DNA from: Planctomycetota bacterium
Lineage (GTDB): Bacteria > Planctomycetota > UBA1135 > UBA2386
Length of the DNA: 64,000 bases
Assembly: GCA_020638655.1 (NCBI GenBank)
Contig: JACKIC010000007.1
Span: forward strand, 310,001 to 374,000
Direction: 5' to 3'
Part shown: positions 19,411-27,343 of the stretch, piece by piece
Position numbering within the stretch: position 1 is the stretch's first letter
Layout: the number at the start of each line of letters is the position of its first letter
Made by a program: the position numbers and the translations under genes
The notes under the pieces: generated by a model
What the model was told of the DNA's origin: nothing
Database searches by the model: none
Seen by the model: only the letters and a program-made list of their open reading frames with translations

Positions 19411-20235
19411 CTACACAGCGGCATTCATGTCAATGTCGAGCCCGGCCGCCTTCATCTCGCGACCTAGCAGCATCTTCCACGCACCCGCAGCGTCCAGCGC
19501 GACGAATAGCACGCCATCGTAGTCGGATGGGATTTGGACACCATCAACGTAGAGGGCGCACACGCGTGCTCGTCCAAGGCGTCCGAGGAAGAATCCGAGT
19601 TCCAGGATCACGTTCTGACGGGCGCGTGGCTCCTGGGCGTCAGTTCCCTTTAGCCCGCCAACGTCGTCGGGTGTCAGCAGTACGACGGCGAACGCGACAT
19701 CGGAGTATGCCTCGAACTTCTCGATGATCGTGCGGCCCCCGTTCGGCTGCTCGTGCAGGATGATCACGTTGGAGACGAGCCTTTCGAGGAACCTTGCCAC
19801 GCCTTCGCGTGCGCTTTCGTCTCTCCCGTGGACCAGAAAGACGTCCTTGCCCAACGGTGGCGTGGAACGCGTCTGTGCGAGCGAATGACCAAGGTCAAGC
19901 CCAAGAACCTCTGTCATGCTCCGCAACTGACTGATCTGCGACGTCAGGCTCCTGCGACGGTGCTCGTGCCACCACTGTGGAGAAGCGTCCATCGGGAAGG
20001 AGCCATACTTGCCGATGTCCATCACACGCTTGACATTGGGCGATGCGGAGCCGAACGCCTTGACAAGTATGTTCTGGGTCAGAGTTTCCCAAGCGGCGTA
20101 GTCATCTTTGGGCAGAGGGCTACGCCCTAGCAAGTCTCCTGCTTTCGCAATCTGCTCGTTGAGCAGCTCGACCCCGCGCTCAGGAGGGATGCTTGGCGGC
20201 GTTGCGTTCTCGGTCGCCCTCTTCTTCGATGCCAT
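19411..20235 (-). CDS. TIR-like nucleotide-binding domain protein (PF10137 type)
   Basis: 274 residues. The C-terminal half matches the predicted TIR-like nucleotide-binding family: DVFLVHGRDESAREGVARFL near 131, VIILHEQPNGGRTIIEKFE, VAFAVVLLTPDDVG, RARQNVILELGFFLGRLGR, VQIPSDYDGVLFVALD. The catalytic-type Glu of the family lies in the ILELG motif region. The N-terminal half is a helical region with no call. Related domains are effector modules of antiphage systems, where they degrade NAD+ on nucleotide signals. Here no cyclase is adjacent; the CBASS cyclase is 4.5 kb away. It is therefore either a stand-alone abortive-infection protein or a second effector. Confidence 0.75.
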   Translation of the reverse strand: MASKKRATENATPPSIPPERGVELLNEQIAKAGDLLGRSPLPKDDYAAWETLTQNILVKAFGSASPNVKRVMDIGKYGSFPMDASPQWWHEHRRRSLTSQISQLRSMTEVLGLDLGHSLAQTRSTPPLGKDVFLVHGRDESAREGVARFLERLVSNVIILHEQPNGGRTIIEKFEAYSDVAFAVVLLTPDDVGGLKGTDAQEPRARQNVILELGFFLGRLGRARVCALYVDGVQIPSDYDGVLFVALDAAGAWKMLLGREMKAAGLDIDMNAAV

Positions 20236-20244
20236 GCCGCGATG

Positions 20245-20586
20245 CTACCGGGACGGCGTCAGTTTGAATACGGCTGCGCTGGGCGAGCTTCTCGTCCGCG
20301 CCCGCGCAGCCGACACTGCGCGGGCGTCTACGTCGCAGGTCCACACGCGCCGCTTCAGGTCCAGCGCCGCCGCCGCGGTGGTCCCGCCGCCGCAGAACGG
20401 ATCGACCACGAGGTCGCCCGCGGTGGTCAGGTGCTCGACGTAGTACCGCGCTTCCACGGCTGACTGCTCCCACTCGTGGTTGCCCTTCGCGCTGGGCGAC
20501 GACCGCACCATGTCGTTGACCATGCTGCGGCCCGCCAGTGATCGGTTCTCGTTTCGCGGGAGTTCGAATGTCGGCGACCAGTGTCC
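20245..20586 (-). pseudogene. Truncated DNA methyltransferase (C-terminal remnant)
   Basis: VVDPFCGGGTTAAAAL followed by RRVWTCDVDARAVSAA is the SAM-binding motif I and following strand of the N4/N6-adenine or cytosine methylase family. A GNHEWEQSAVEARYYVEHL segment lies ahead, as in complete homologues. Homology-like sequence continues in frame upstream of the first ATG (20523) through GHWSPTFELPRNENRS to about 20586, so the usable frame is only the C-terminal end of a longer gene. The catalytic (D/N/S)PP(Y/W) motif is absent. It is most likely a decayed methylase left beside the TIR-like gene. Confidence 0.65.
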
Positions 20587-20711
20587 TGAGTGAGGTTGCC
20601 TGAGATGGGGAATTGCTGCGCAGGAAAATTCACAGTTGGCAGAACGACCGGCCCGACAGGGCGATAGGCCGAAGCGCTCAGGCTATGTCGAGAAACCCTC
20701 GCGTGACCCCG

Positions 20712-20739
20712 TTGCCAACGGCCGTTCCGGTGGTAGGCT
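20712..20739 (+). promoter_or_regulatory. Putative promoter of the unknown three-gene cassette
   Basis: TTGCCA (20712-20717) and TAGGCT (20734-20739) are 16 bases apart. The -10 resembles the TAGTCT seen before tRNA-Pro. A strong AAGGAG ribosome site follows at 20749, so the transcript leader would be very short. Confidence 0.35.
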
Positions 20740-20764
20740 GCCACCAACAAGGAGAAAGAAACGC

Positions 20765-21160
20765 ATGACACAGACTGTTGCGATTCCGGGAAGGCGGATT
20801 TCCAGCGGCGAGACCTTCCGCACAGATTGGGTGCCTCGCGGTGGCGATTGCGTCCTCTTGCGAGTTCAGGCCCTCTTTGAGGCTGCGGCGGGGCTGTCGC
20901 TCGTCGTTACACTTGAGACCCGTGGGGAAGACGGGACCACGGTTACCACTATGACGCCCACGTCGCCCTCAGCCGGAATGGAGCTAACCGCGGCGGGCAT
21001 GTCTACTTGCCTCTATCTTGCGAAGACCAACACAACGGCTGGTAACGGGGCTCAAGAGGAGGTTCGCGTCGTGCTAGCCATGGGCAGCGATGAAGAGCCT
21101 GGTTACTTTGTCGTTCGCATCCTCCCCCTGATCTTCTTCGATAGCGCGAGGGACTACTAA
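20765..21160 (+). CDS. Unknown small protein, cassette paralogue 1
   Basis: 131 residues, not recognised. No signal peptide. The composition is beta-rich (LSLVVTLETRGEDGTTVTTM) and the protein ends FVVRILPLIFFDSARDY. It aligns by eye with the next protein: TDWVPRGGDCVLLR against TPWFPKGADNAYFT in the first third, and VVRILPLIFFDSA against VYRILPPTWYDTA at the end, so the two are paralogues. Strong AAGGAG site 11 bases before the ATG. The stop overlaps the next start (TAATG). Codon choice and G+C look lower than in the left half of the island, suggesting a different origin. Confidence 0.7.
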   Translation: MTQTVAIPGRRISSGETFRTDWVPRGGDCVLLRVQALFEAAAGLSLVVTLETRGEDGTTVTTMTPTSPSAGMELTAAGMSTCLYLAKTNTTAGNGAQEEVRVVLAMGSDEEPGYFVVRILPLIFFDSARDY

Positions 21161-21525
21161 TGAACATCGGCACCCTATTGGTCACTCTGGGGGCGAGCGC
21201 TCAAGAGTATTACACGCCGTGGTTCCCGAAGGGGGCAGACAATGCCTACTTCACCTACGAGATCATTCGCCAGAACTTCGGTGGTGGTGGGACCTTCGTC
21301 GTGCAGGTGTTCACCAAGAATCGGGAGGACATTGGCAGTCAGGGTACGACCGTCTCCGGTAGTTGGTCGAATCTGACGGGCACCAGCTTCTACCACTTCC
21401 CGGCGGCCGACCTGCGCCAGCTCGTGCGCTTCAAGATCACCCTCAATCCCGGCAGTAGTCCGTCGGGTCAAGAGGGCGTCGTCTACCGCATCCTGCCGCC
21501 CACCTGGTACGATACGGCGGTGTGA
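21160..21525 (+). CDS. Unknown small protein, cassette paralogue 2
   Basis: 121 residues, not recognised, and paralogous to the preceding protein (shared WxPKGxD-type start and RILPxxxxDxA end). Between these the pattern of alternating hydrophobic residues (GGTFVVQVFTKNREDIG, LVRFKITLNPG) suggests an all-beta, sandwich-like domain of about 100 residues. No signal peptide or membrane segment. TAATG coupling to the gene before; the next gene begins two bases after its stop. A pair of similar beta proteins in tandem is common for structural or assembly proteins, but this is inference. Confidence 0.7.
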   Translation: MNIGTLLVTLGASAQEYYTPWFPKGADNAYFTYEIIRQNFGGGGTFVVQVFTKNREDIGSQGTTVSGSWSNLTGTSFYHFPAADLRQLVRFKITLNPGSSPSGQEGVVYRILPPTWYDTAV

Positions 21526-21526
21526 C

Positions 21527-22711
21527 ATGGGCGCACCCGCCAGCATCGAATCGCTATCCCAAGAAGGCTCGTGGAACCCCGGTTCCACGAGCGGCGAATG
21601 GTCCCCCGGAGGCAACTGTGGCTGCGATTCGAGTTCGGGCGGATCGTGCTCGTGCGGCGGGTCGTGCGGGTGCGCGGGTGAAGGTGGCGGTTCCTGCGGC
21701 GGCAACCCATCGGGCAATTCGAGCGAGGCGCCGTTGCTGCCCGACTACGACGGTGAGATTTGGGCCGAGACGGGTCGGTATATTGGTGGGCAATGGCCCG
21801 ATGCGTTAATTGACGGCGTGTATGGTTGGTCGTGGGGTGATGACGTGCAGGTTGTCGAGGACGTTCCCATTTGGGGGCGCTGCGAAACAGGGCAAGAGCC
21901 CAGCTGCGTCGAGGAGCAGTGCCCGTGTGCCGGCAAATACGAGGCCTACTCGGCCTGTATTACGGATTGCTCTACTGCGAATCCAGATGATGCAGATGCT
22001 GACGCGCGCGCAAGGTGTATCAAGGGATGCGCTGACAAGCGGACGGAATATCTCTTGTGCCTCGAGGAATATCCGAGATCACAAACAGCTTTGTGTCCGC
22101 AGCTGAGTAACGTAAGATGGGTGCATTCGGATGACCCGATTATCTGTGGCGTAGATGTCACGAACTGGCTTGCACAGAAGGTTCTCGGAGACTGGCAGGA
22201 TACGCAATGGGGAACGAGCCGCGGCGTGCTCGCGCTTAAATGGACGCCCAGATTCTGGCGGGATATCAAAAGCGATCCGCAAGGCAACTCAGATATGCAG
22301 GAAGAAGGGAGCAAGCTGGGGTGCCCCCGTAAATGTGACTTCTCGTTTACGCTCTGTGGCCGTTGCGTGAAGGGGGACGTTCCAGCCAATATTGGTTCCG
22401 CGGTTGCGATCACCGGAAGGGAGGTGAAGTGGATTGCGGGGCGGCTTGCAGTCTCCGGGGCTGGATATGGCAAGGACGATAAATGGGACGCTGATAGCTA
22501 CCGCCTTGGGGATAGCATAAGGCAGAAGCTCAATCGGAAGCGCCGCCGTAGGGGTGGTGGGGTTGACCAAATGTCGCTCGCGGATGTCAAGGAGGCGATA
22601 TGTGAGGCTGTCGCTGAGAGCGCTCGTAGTTCCAAGGCCGACGCGGGAACGAATAGGGGTTATTCGATGTTCCGGGACTGTGCGCCGTGTACTATTGAGT
22701 TCGAGGCGTGA
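21527..22711 (+). CDS. Unknown cysteine-rich protein, third gene of cassette
   Basis: 394 residues, not recognised. Residues about 25-65 are a Gly/Ser/Cys-rich tract (NCGCDSSS, CSCGGSCGC, GGSCGG). Residues about 120-185 hold a second Cys cluster with spaced pairs (CPCAGKYEAYSACITDC, then CIKGC and YLLCLEEY). A third occurs at CPRKCDFSFTLCGRCVKGD, and the C-terminus has RDCAPC. No signal peptide is visible, so these cysteines may bind metal or be crosslinked after secretion or lysis. A basic patch (LNRKRRRRGG) precedes the last 50 residues. Starts two bases after the preceding stop: a single operon with the paralogue pair. Confidence 0.7.
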   Translation: MGAPASIESLSQEGSWNPGSTSGEWSPGGNCGCDSSSGGSCSCGGSCGCAGEGGGSCGGNPSGNSSEAPLLPDYDGEIWAETGRYIGGQWPDALIDGVYGWSWGDDVQVVEDVPIWGRCETGQEPSCVEEQCPCAGKYEAYSACITDCSTANPDDADADARARCIKGCADKRTEYLLCLEEYPRSQTALCPQLSNVRWVHSDDPIICGVDVTNWLAQKVLGDWQDTQWGTSRGVLALKWTPRFWRDIKSDPQGNSDMQEEGSKLGCPRKCDFSFTLCGRCVKGDVPANIGSAVAITGREVKWIAGRLAVSGAGYGKDDKWDADSYRLGDSIRQKLNRKRRRRGGGVDQMSLADVKEAICEAVAESARSSKADAGTNRGYSMFRDCAPCTIEFEA

Positions 22712-22785
22712 GGCTGGCTACGGTGTCCGTCGTGATTTGAGCCGATCCTCTCCTGTCTAGAGGCTGCAATTCCTCGGAGTCCGCT

Positions 22786-23232
22786 GTGCGCCTGTTTCTA
22801 TACGCGATTCTTCCGGTCCCGCTCGCTCTGGTCGTCTTTGTAGTCCACCATCTTATCGGAACTGGTTCTTGGTCCCTGGGGGAGCCCGGAACTTTCTGGA
22901 TCATCACCCTCTGCTGCTACGTTGCCGCGGGTGGGCAGTCAGTAGTCTTCGCGTTTCTGATGAGTTGGTTAGACCGTCGTGAAGCGTCGCGTCGCGTTCG
23001 GTGTCTCGTTTCCGCAGTGGCGGGGGCAGTGTCTGGCGCGACGATGAGTGGACTTGTGCGTATTGCAGATAATTTCCGCATCGACCTGACACTGTTGGAC
23101 CTTGTCGTCCTAGGTGCCAGCGTGGGGCCGGCCGCGGTGGTTCTAGTCGATTGGCTCGCCCCCAGGGGCGGCAGAGGGCCGCGTCGAAGACAGCCATCGG
23201 TCGAGGCAAGCCTGAAGACCAGGGATTTGTGA
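22786..23232 (+). CDS. Small four-helix membrane protein after the cassette
   Basis: 148 residues, not recognised. Four hydrophobic segments at about 4-22, 36-58, 68-88 and 98-122, then a basic tail (PRGGRGPRRRQ). GTG start at 22786, 75 bp after the Cys-rich gene and on the same strand, so it may belong to the same unit. Small polytopic proteins of this size in defence or phage islands often act at the membrane, but there is no motif to support a specific role. The 281 bp from here to the next gene hold nothing convincing. Confidence 0.5.
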   Translation: MRLFLYAILPVPLALVVFVVHHLIGTGSWSLGEPGTFWIITLCCYVAAGGQSVVFAFLMSWLDRREASRRVRCLVSAVAGAVSGATMSGLVRIADNFRIDLTLLDLVVLGASVGPAAVVLVDWLAPRGGRGPRRRQPSVEASLKTRDL

Positions 23233-23513
23233 ATGTTGGACGAGACCCGAGTGGTTTGGCTTCTCGGCGACGCGTGCGGCGTCGTTGCGACTGGTCGCGG
23301 ATATAGTCGTGCACGAGATGGCGCGTGGGATGTTCGCCGACAGCGGTGCCTGTCGTGCTCTTAGTCCCACGGCATCCGAGGCGGCGCTCGTTGTTTCGCG
23401 GACATGGCCCTCGTCAAGGCCCTCTGCGCCCGCGATGACGGTTCGATCTGCTAGTGGTTGCAGCCGCTTGGTCGCTTTGCCGCGCGGTATGTCGAAGTGT
23501 TGTACCTACGCGC

Positions 23514-23951
23514 TCATGGGCCGAGCGTCTGCGCTGCCGCCTCGAACAAGCACTGGGTTTCGATCTTCACCGCGCGCGGGTCGGGCGCTTGCGAGTGGAA
23601 CCCCAGTCGAATGACCTTCTCGACGCCCTTCTCGACCACGTGTAGGTCGGGCCGCACCGTGATGATCACGTCGCCGTACTGAAGTCGCCACGTCGGCTGC
23701 TTCAGGATCTTGAAGTCGCGGTCGGCGAAGTTCTTCGCGTAGTGCCGCAGGGCCTTCGCGTTGCTGGTCAGCTTGCGTGCGCGACCGGCGTGTGTCTCGG
23801 CAGCGGCTTCGGCGTCGAGCGCAGCGGCCCGCTGCCGCAGCCACTCCGCGCCCTTGTTCTTGGCGTGATGCAGCGTGACCGCTTCGACCGCGGGCACGTA
23901 GCGGTGCCGCATCGCCGCCGCAGCAGCTTGGTTGATGTGCCCGATGCGCAT
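23514..23951 (-). CDS. Unknown protein downstream of CBASS, possibly frameshifted at 5' end
   Basis: 145 residues from the ATG at 23951. C-terminal half: YGDVIITVRPDLHVVEKG followed by EKVIRLGF and CLFEAAAQ. The spacing of Asp, Glu and Lys is weakly reminiscent of a PD-(D/E)XK nuclease core, but this is not established. Upstream, in another phase, sequence from about 24004 reads LRGLKKHMTASRRMQRETL after an AAGGAG. The true start may be there, with one frameshift at about 23950. It lies 88 bp after the E2-like gene on the same strand and could be in the CBASS transcript. Confidence 0.45.
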   Translation of the reverse strand: MRIGHINQAAAAAMRHRYVPAVEAVTLHHAKNKGAEWLRQRAAALDAEAAAETHAGRARKLTSNAKALRHYAKNFADRDFKILKQPTWRLQYGDVIITVRPDLHVVEKGVEKVIRLGFHSQAPDPRAVKIETQCLFEAAAQTLGP

Positions 23952-24039
23952 GCAGCGTCTCGCGCTGCATGCGCCGGCTGGCCGTCATGTGCTTCTTGAG
24001 GCCGCGCAACGAGAACTCCTTGGAGGTGCCTGCATCGGA

Positions 24040-24741
24040 TCACGATGTTGCGACGGGTGGAAATCGGCTTTGGGGGTTTGAATGCTCAAGCGCAGCGTTC
24101 TTCATCCTTGGATGCTCTGATCTGAACTTCCTGCGGCTCCACACGCGCCGATAGCGACTGATCGTTCGTGCGTGGCAGGCGCCGAGCCGTCGCCCGCTGC
24201 GGCACGGGCACGGCCGCTTGTTCGCGACCCGACGGCGAAGCGACAGCAGGGCGAGGAATGCGATCACCTCGTCCGCGTTGCGCGCCCGGAACATCTTCCC
24301 ATAGTCGCTCAGGATGCCGGCGTCGCCGTGTGGCAAGTCGTCCCACGGCAGCGTGCCGTGCAGCTTCAGGTAGCTGTGGGCGTAGAGGTAGGGGACCAGG
24401 CAGTTGTCCGCGTAGCCGGTCAGCGTCGGGGTCTCGGCGACACGCTGCGCCAGTCGTAGCGGCGAGCCGAGGCACATAGAGCCGTCGTCGGGGTTCGTGT
24501 GGAACGTGGACGCGATCCGACCGCCGCGCTCGAAGGCTTGTGGCAGGTCGTGCGGGAACGTCGCCGGAACCTGAATCTCAACGTCGTAGTGGTCCGTGAT
24601 GGCGACGCTGTCCCGCGTGCCTGTGAAGTCGAACTGCCCGACGAGCACGAGCTGGTCCGGCCGACTTGGACCGAGGCGCATGCCCGGGTAGACGGTTCGG
24701 AACTGGTCAAGGCCGATGGCCCGCCACCAGTCGCTAGCCAT
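24040..24741 (-). CDS. CBASS E2-like protein with C-terminal SEC-C zinc motif
   Basis: 233 residues. Residues about 1-165 look like a bacterial ubiquitin-conjugating (E2) fold: the VEIQVPATFPHDLP segment, then TFHTNPDDGSMCLGSP with the candidate catalytic Cys 90, as in E2 proteins of short type II CBASS operons. Residues 177-190 (RPCPCRSGRRLGACH) are a SEC-C zinc motif, followed by a basic tail. No E1 or JAB gene is present. In related systems the E2 modifies or primes the cyclase. The ATG overlaps the cyclase stop by 8 bp, giving tight coupling. Confidence 0.75.
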   Translation of the reverse strand: MASDWWRAIGLDQFRTVYPGMRLGPSRPDQLVLVGQFDFTGTRDSVAITDHYDVEIQVPATFPHDLPQAFERGGRIASTFHTNPDDGSMCLGSPLRLAQRVAETPTLTGYADNCLVPYLYAHSYLKLHGTLPWDDLPHGDAGILSDYGKMFRARNADEVIAFLALLSLRRRVANKRPCPCRSGRRLGACHARTISRYRRVWSRRKFRSEHPRMKNAALEHSNPQSRFPPVATS

Positions 24742-25912
24742 CCTGCCACTGGCCGGGGGCTTCTTGGGTGATGGCCACCCTGCGAGGCTCGGCAGGCGCT
24801 GTAGGCGTCGTTGCTGCGCAGACTCGGGCTGCCCAGTCGTCGCTCGCAGTGATGGCGAACCTGTCCTTGAGGAAGCGGCGCAGGCGGTCCGGCGGCATGC
24901 CGGTGCGGATCGCCTGGATGTCCGCCTTCACCTGGTCGACCCACCGGAAGAACGCCGCTTCCTTGGTTGCATTCCACTTGTCGGCGAAGTCCTCCCCGGG
25001 GTTGCTCGGGTTCGGGATGCGCGGCTTCGTTGGCCGCACCAAGCCCGGCATCTTCTGGACGATCCCGTCGAGTGCGTCGAGCAGGTCGACCTCCCCGTGG
25101 TAGGCGCGCCCCGCCAGCGTCGCGATGATGACCGAGATGGGGGCGATGTCGGGTTCCTTCGCGAACATCGCGTCGCGGTGCCGCTTGAGCAGCTGCACGG
25201 CGATCTGCAACGGCGTCTTCCACTCGTACGCGGGCACGTCTTCGACCTTCGCGTAGGCCCGATCCCGAACCAGGTCTTCCATCCGCTTCAGCGCGACGCT
25301 GCGCATCCGCCCTTCGAACCACGTGGCAAACCCCGCCGGGTTGCTCATGTTCCAGTCGTCGGTGATCGCCTCGTAGTGGTCGCTGGTCTTGTCGGTGATC
25401 GCGATGGCGGTCTCCGCGACGCTGGGATCGACTTCGTTCTGATGCCGGATCGCCTGGGCGATGGTGTTCTTTGTGGCCTCGTCTTCCGGGATCGCCGGCA
25501 ACGAGTCGATGTGGAACGACGGCTTGCCGCGGTACGCCAGCTTCCAGCAGCGCCGCCCTTCCTCGGGAGCCTTCATGTCGTGTGCCTTCGCGTACGCGAC
25601 GATCTCGGCGCCGATGCGTGCCTTCAGGTTGGCTTGCGAGTCCTCGTCCTTCTCGACGTTCCGCAGCTCACAGACCAGATCGAGGTCGTAGCCGCCGTCG
25701 CTGTTCAGCGGCGGGATGACCGTTCCCAGGCGAAACGAACCTTGCGGGTACACCTCGGGTCCGTCGTTGGCGATCGTCGACTCCTTGCGATGTAGCCACT
25801 CGCCCAGCGACCGGTAGCGGTCGGTGGCGTCCTTGTAGTGGCTCGACGGGATCTCGATGCTGTCGACGATCTTCTGCAAGATGTCGCGCGCGAACTTGTC
25901 CAACTGCGTCAT
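24734..25912 (-). CDS. CBASS CD-NTase (cGAS/DncV-like nucleotidyltransferase)
   Basis: 392 residues. The nucleotidyltransferase core shows PQGSFRLGTVI (Gly58-Ser59) and GGYDLDLVCEL with metal ligands Asp76 and Asp78. A third acidic residue lies in FHIDSLPA (Asp136). The C-terminal helical part (about 230-350) is the OAS1-C-like half. It should make a cyclic oligonucleotide after phage sensing, activating the HNH-SAVED effector encoded just upstream. Gap to that gene is 3 bp and overlap with the E2-like gene is 8 bp. Nucleotide product and clade cannot be read from the sequence by eye. Confidence 0.9.
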   Translation of the reverse strand: MTQLDKFARDILQKIVDSIEIPSSHYKDATDRYRSLGEWLHRKESTIANDGPEVYPQGSFRLGTVIPPLNSDGGYDLDLVCELRNVEKDEDSQANLKARIGAEIVAYAKAHDMKAPEEGRRCWKLAYRGKPSFHIDSLPAIPEDEATKNTIAQAIRHQNEVDPSVAETAIAITDKTSDHYEAITDDWNMSNPAGFATWFEGRMRSVALKRMEDLVRDRAYAKVEDVPAYEWKTPLQIAVQLLKRHRDAMFAKEPDIAPISVIIATLAGRAYHGEVDLLDALDGIVQKMPGLVRPTKPRIPNPSNPGEDFADKWNATKEAAFFRWVDQVKADIQAIRTGMPPDRLRRFLKDRFAITASDDWAARVCAATTPTAPAEPRRVAITQEAPGQWQDG

Positions 25913-25915
25913 GGG

Positions 25916-27055
25916 CTACTTCTCCTGTGCGATCTGCATCGCGTTGATGAACCCGCCGTGCGCGCGGTTCTCGTCGTAGATGTGCCACGCCATGTCCGCC
26001 TTCGGTTGGCGGACCCGTCCCAGCTCGACCATGGTCGACACCGGCGCGGCCGGGAAGATGTGAAGGGGCGCGTCGGCGCCGTGCTTGGCCTTGATCTGGT
26101 CCAGCGCGCGGCGCAGCAAGGCGCGCAGCTTGGACAGGTGTTCAGGTGCGCCGATGCAGTCGTGGCGAGGCTTGGACAGCTCGATGCGCCACGGCGCGAA
26201 CCTCTTGCCGAGAACCTTGGCGATCCGGTCGTTGGTCACGGTCGCGCTCAACGACACGATCAGGGCGGCCGGTCCGTTGGCGTCGTTTGGCGGCGGGATG
26301 AAGCGGAATGCTGGCGCCGGCGGAGCTGGTTTCGGCCATGCCCAGCCAGCGTTCGGCTCGCGGTGCAGCTGGTAGATGTCGGCGGGGGCGATGTCGGTCA
26401 GCAGCGTGCCCAGGCGGATCAGCAGCGGCTGCGGGGCGCGGGCGAAGACCGACAGGTGTCGCACCGTTCCGTCGGCAACGACCTGCCGGACGCGCACATC
26501 GAACTTCTTCAGCAGGTTGGCTTCTTCCTGCGACCAGAACGCAGGGTCGCGGTCGGTGGTGCCGCTGTCGATCATGTCGAGCCTGATCGGTGTAGCGGTT
26601 GCCGGGTACCGCTTCGGCACCATCGCCTGCGCGGCATCCTCGTACGTGAGCATCGAGGCGTGGTCCCCGATGTTCGTGCCGTACAGCAGCACGTGGCTGC
26701 CGAGGTCCGGGCTGATGGCGGTCAGCGTCTCGATGCGCGCCTCGTGTTCGGCCTTCATCCCCTGCAACAGCTCCACCGGGTGCCCGGCGACATCGGTGTC
26801 GATGCGGCGGTGGTGGGCATCGCACAGCAGCATCAGGTTCGACAGAGCCTTCCGCAGCTTCGTCGACAGGGTCCGGTGGCCGCGTGGCCCCTTCGGCTTG
26901 TCCGCGGTGATGTGCGCGACATAGGCGCGGTTCATCCACGCCTGCGACTTGTTGTCGCGCCACAGCTCGTCATTGCAGCCGCGATACTGGCAGCGTCCAC
27001 CAGCGAGCACCCACAGGTGCAGCTTGGTCTTGTCCGGGACGGAGGTGTGCGACAT
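25916..27055 (-). CDS. cap5: CBASS effector: HNH endonuclease-SAVED (Cap5-like)
   Basis: 379 residues. N-terminal HNH nuclease: zinc Cys at CQYRGC (22, 27), VAHITADKPKG (His48), LSNLMLLCDAHHRRID (Asn73, Cys78, His81-82). C-terminal SAVED domain from about 200: PAALIVSLSATV, then LHIFPAAPVSTMVELGRVR and MAWHIYDENR, typical of the cyclic-oligonucleotide sensor. Cap5-type proteins tetramerise on binding the signal and degrade DNA, killing the infected cell. It is the first gene of the CBASS operon. The 288 bp between it and the TIR gene end carry its promoter (boxes not clear) and a small hairpin (TGGAGC/GCTCCA, 27090-27106). Confidence 0.92.
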   Translation of the reverse strand: MSHTSVPDKTKLHLWVLAGGRCQYRGCNDELWRDNKSQAWMNRAYVAHITADKPKGPRGHRTLSTKLRKALSNLMLLCDAHHRRIDTDVAGHPVELLQGMKAEHEARIETLTAISPDLGSHVLLYGTNIGDHASMLTYEDAAQAMVPKRYPATATPIRLDMIDSGTTDRDPAFWSQEEANLLKKFDVRVRQVVADGTVRHLSVFARAPQPLLIRLGTLLTDIAPADIYQLHREPNAGWAWPKPAPPAPAFRFIPPPNDANGPAALIVSLSATVTNDRIAKVLGKRFAPWRIELSKPRHDCIGAPEHLSKLRALLRRALDQIKAKHGADAPLHIFPAAPVSTMVELGRVRQPKADMAWHIYDENRAHGGFINAMQIAQEK

Positions 27056-27343
27056 TGGGCATGTCGCCTGTTGCCCCGGGGCCCCTCCCTGGAGCGCGAG
27101 GCTCCATTGTCATCGGCAAGTCACGTACCGCCCGACCGAACACCGAACAACAACGACTTACGGCGAACAGATCCCGTACATGGCGTCAGAATGGCAGGTC
27201 TTGGCAGTTGCCCGTATGTCAATATGGCGGCCTCGGTGCTCGGCTACCCCGCGTCGCGACTGCTCGTCGGGCACGACCGCGCCGGCCTTCTCCAGCAGGA
27301 AGCCGACCACGTCTTCGATGGCCCGCAGGCCGCAGGGCGCCGG

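Noticed and set aside
20427..20771. Minus-strand 114-codon frame upstream of the methylase remnant
   Set aside because: Different phase from the methylase motifs, overlaps the cassette promoter, no recognisable features.
23285..23614. Plus-strand frame after the four-helix membrane protein
   Set aside because: No ribosome site or motif, and it overlaps the better supported minus-strand gene at 23514-23951.
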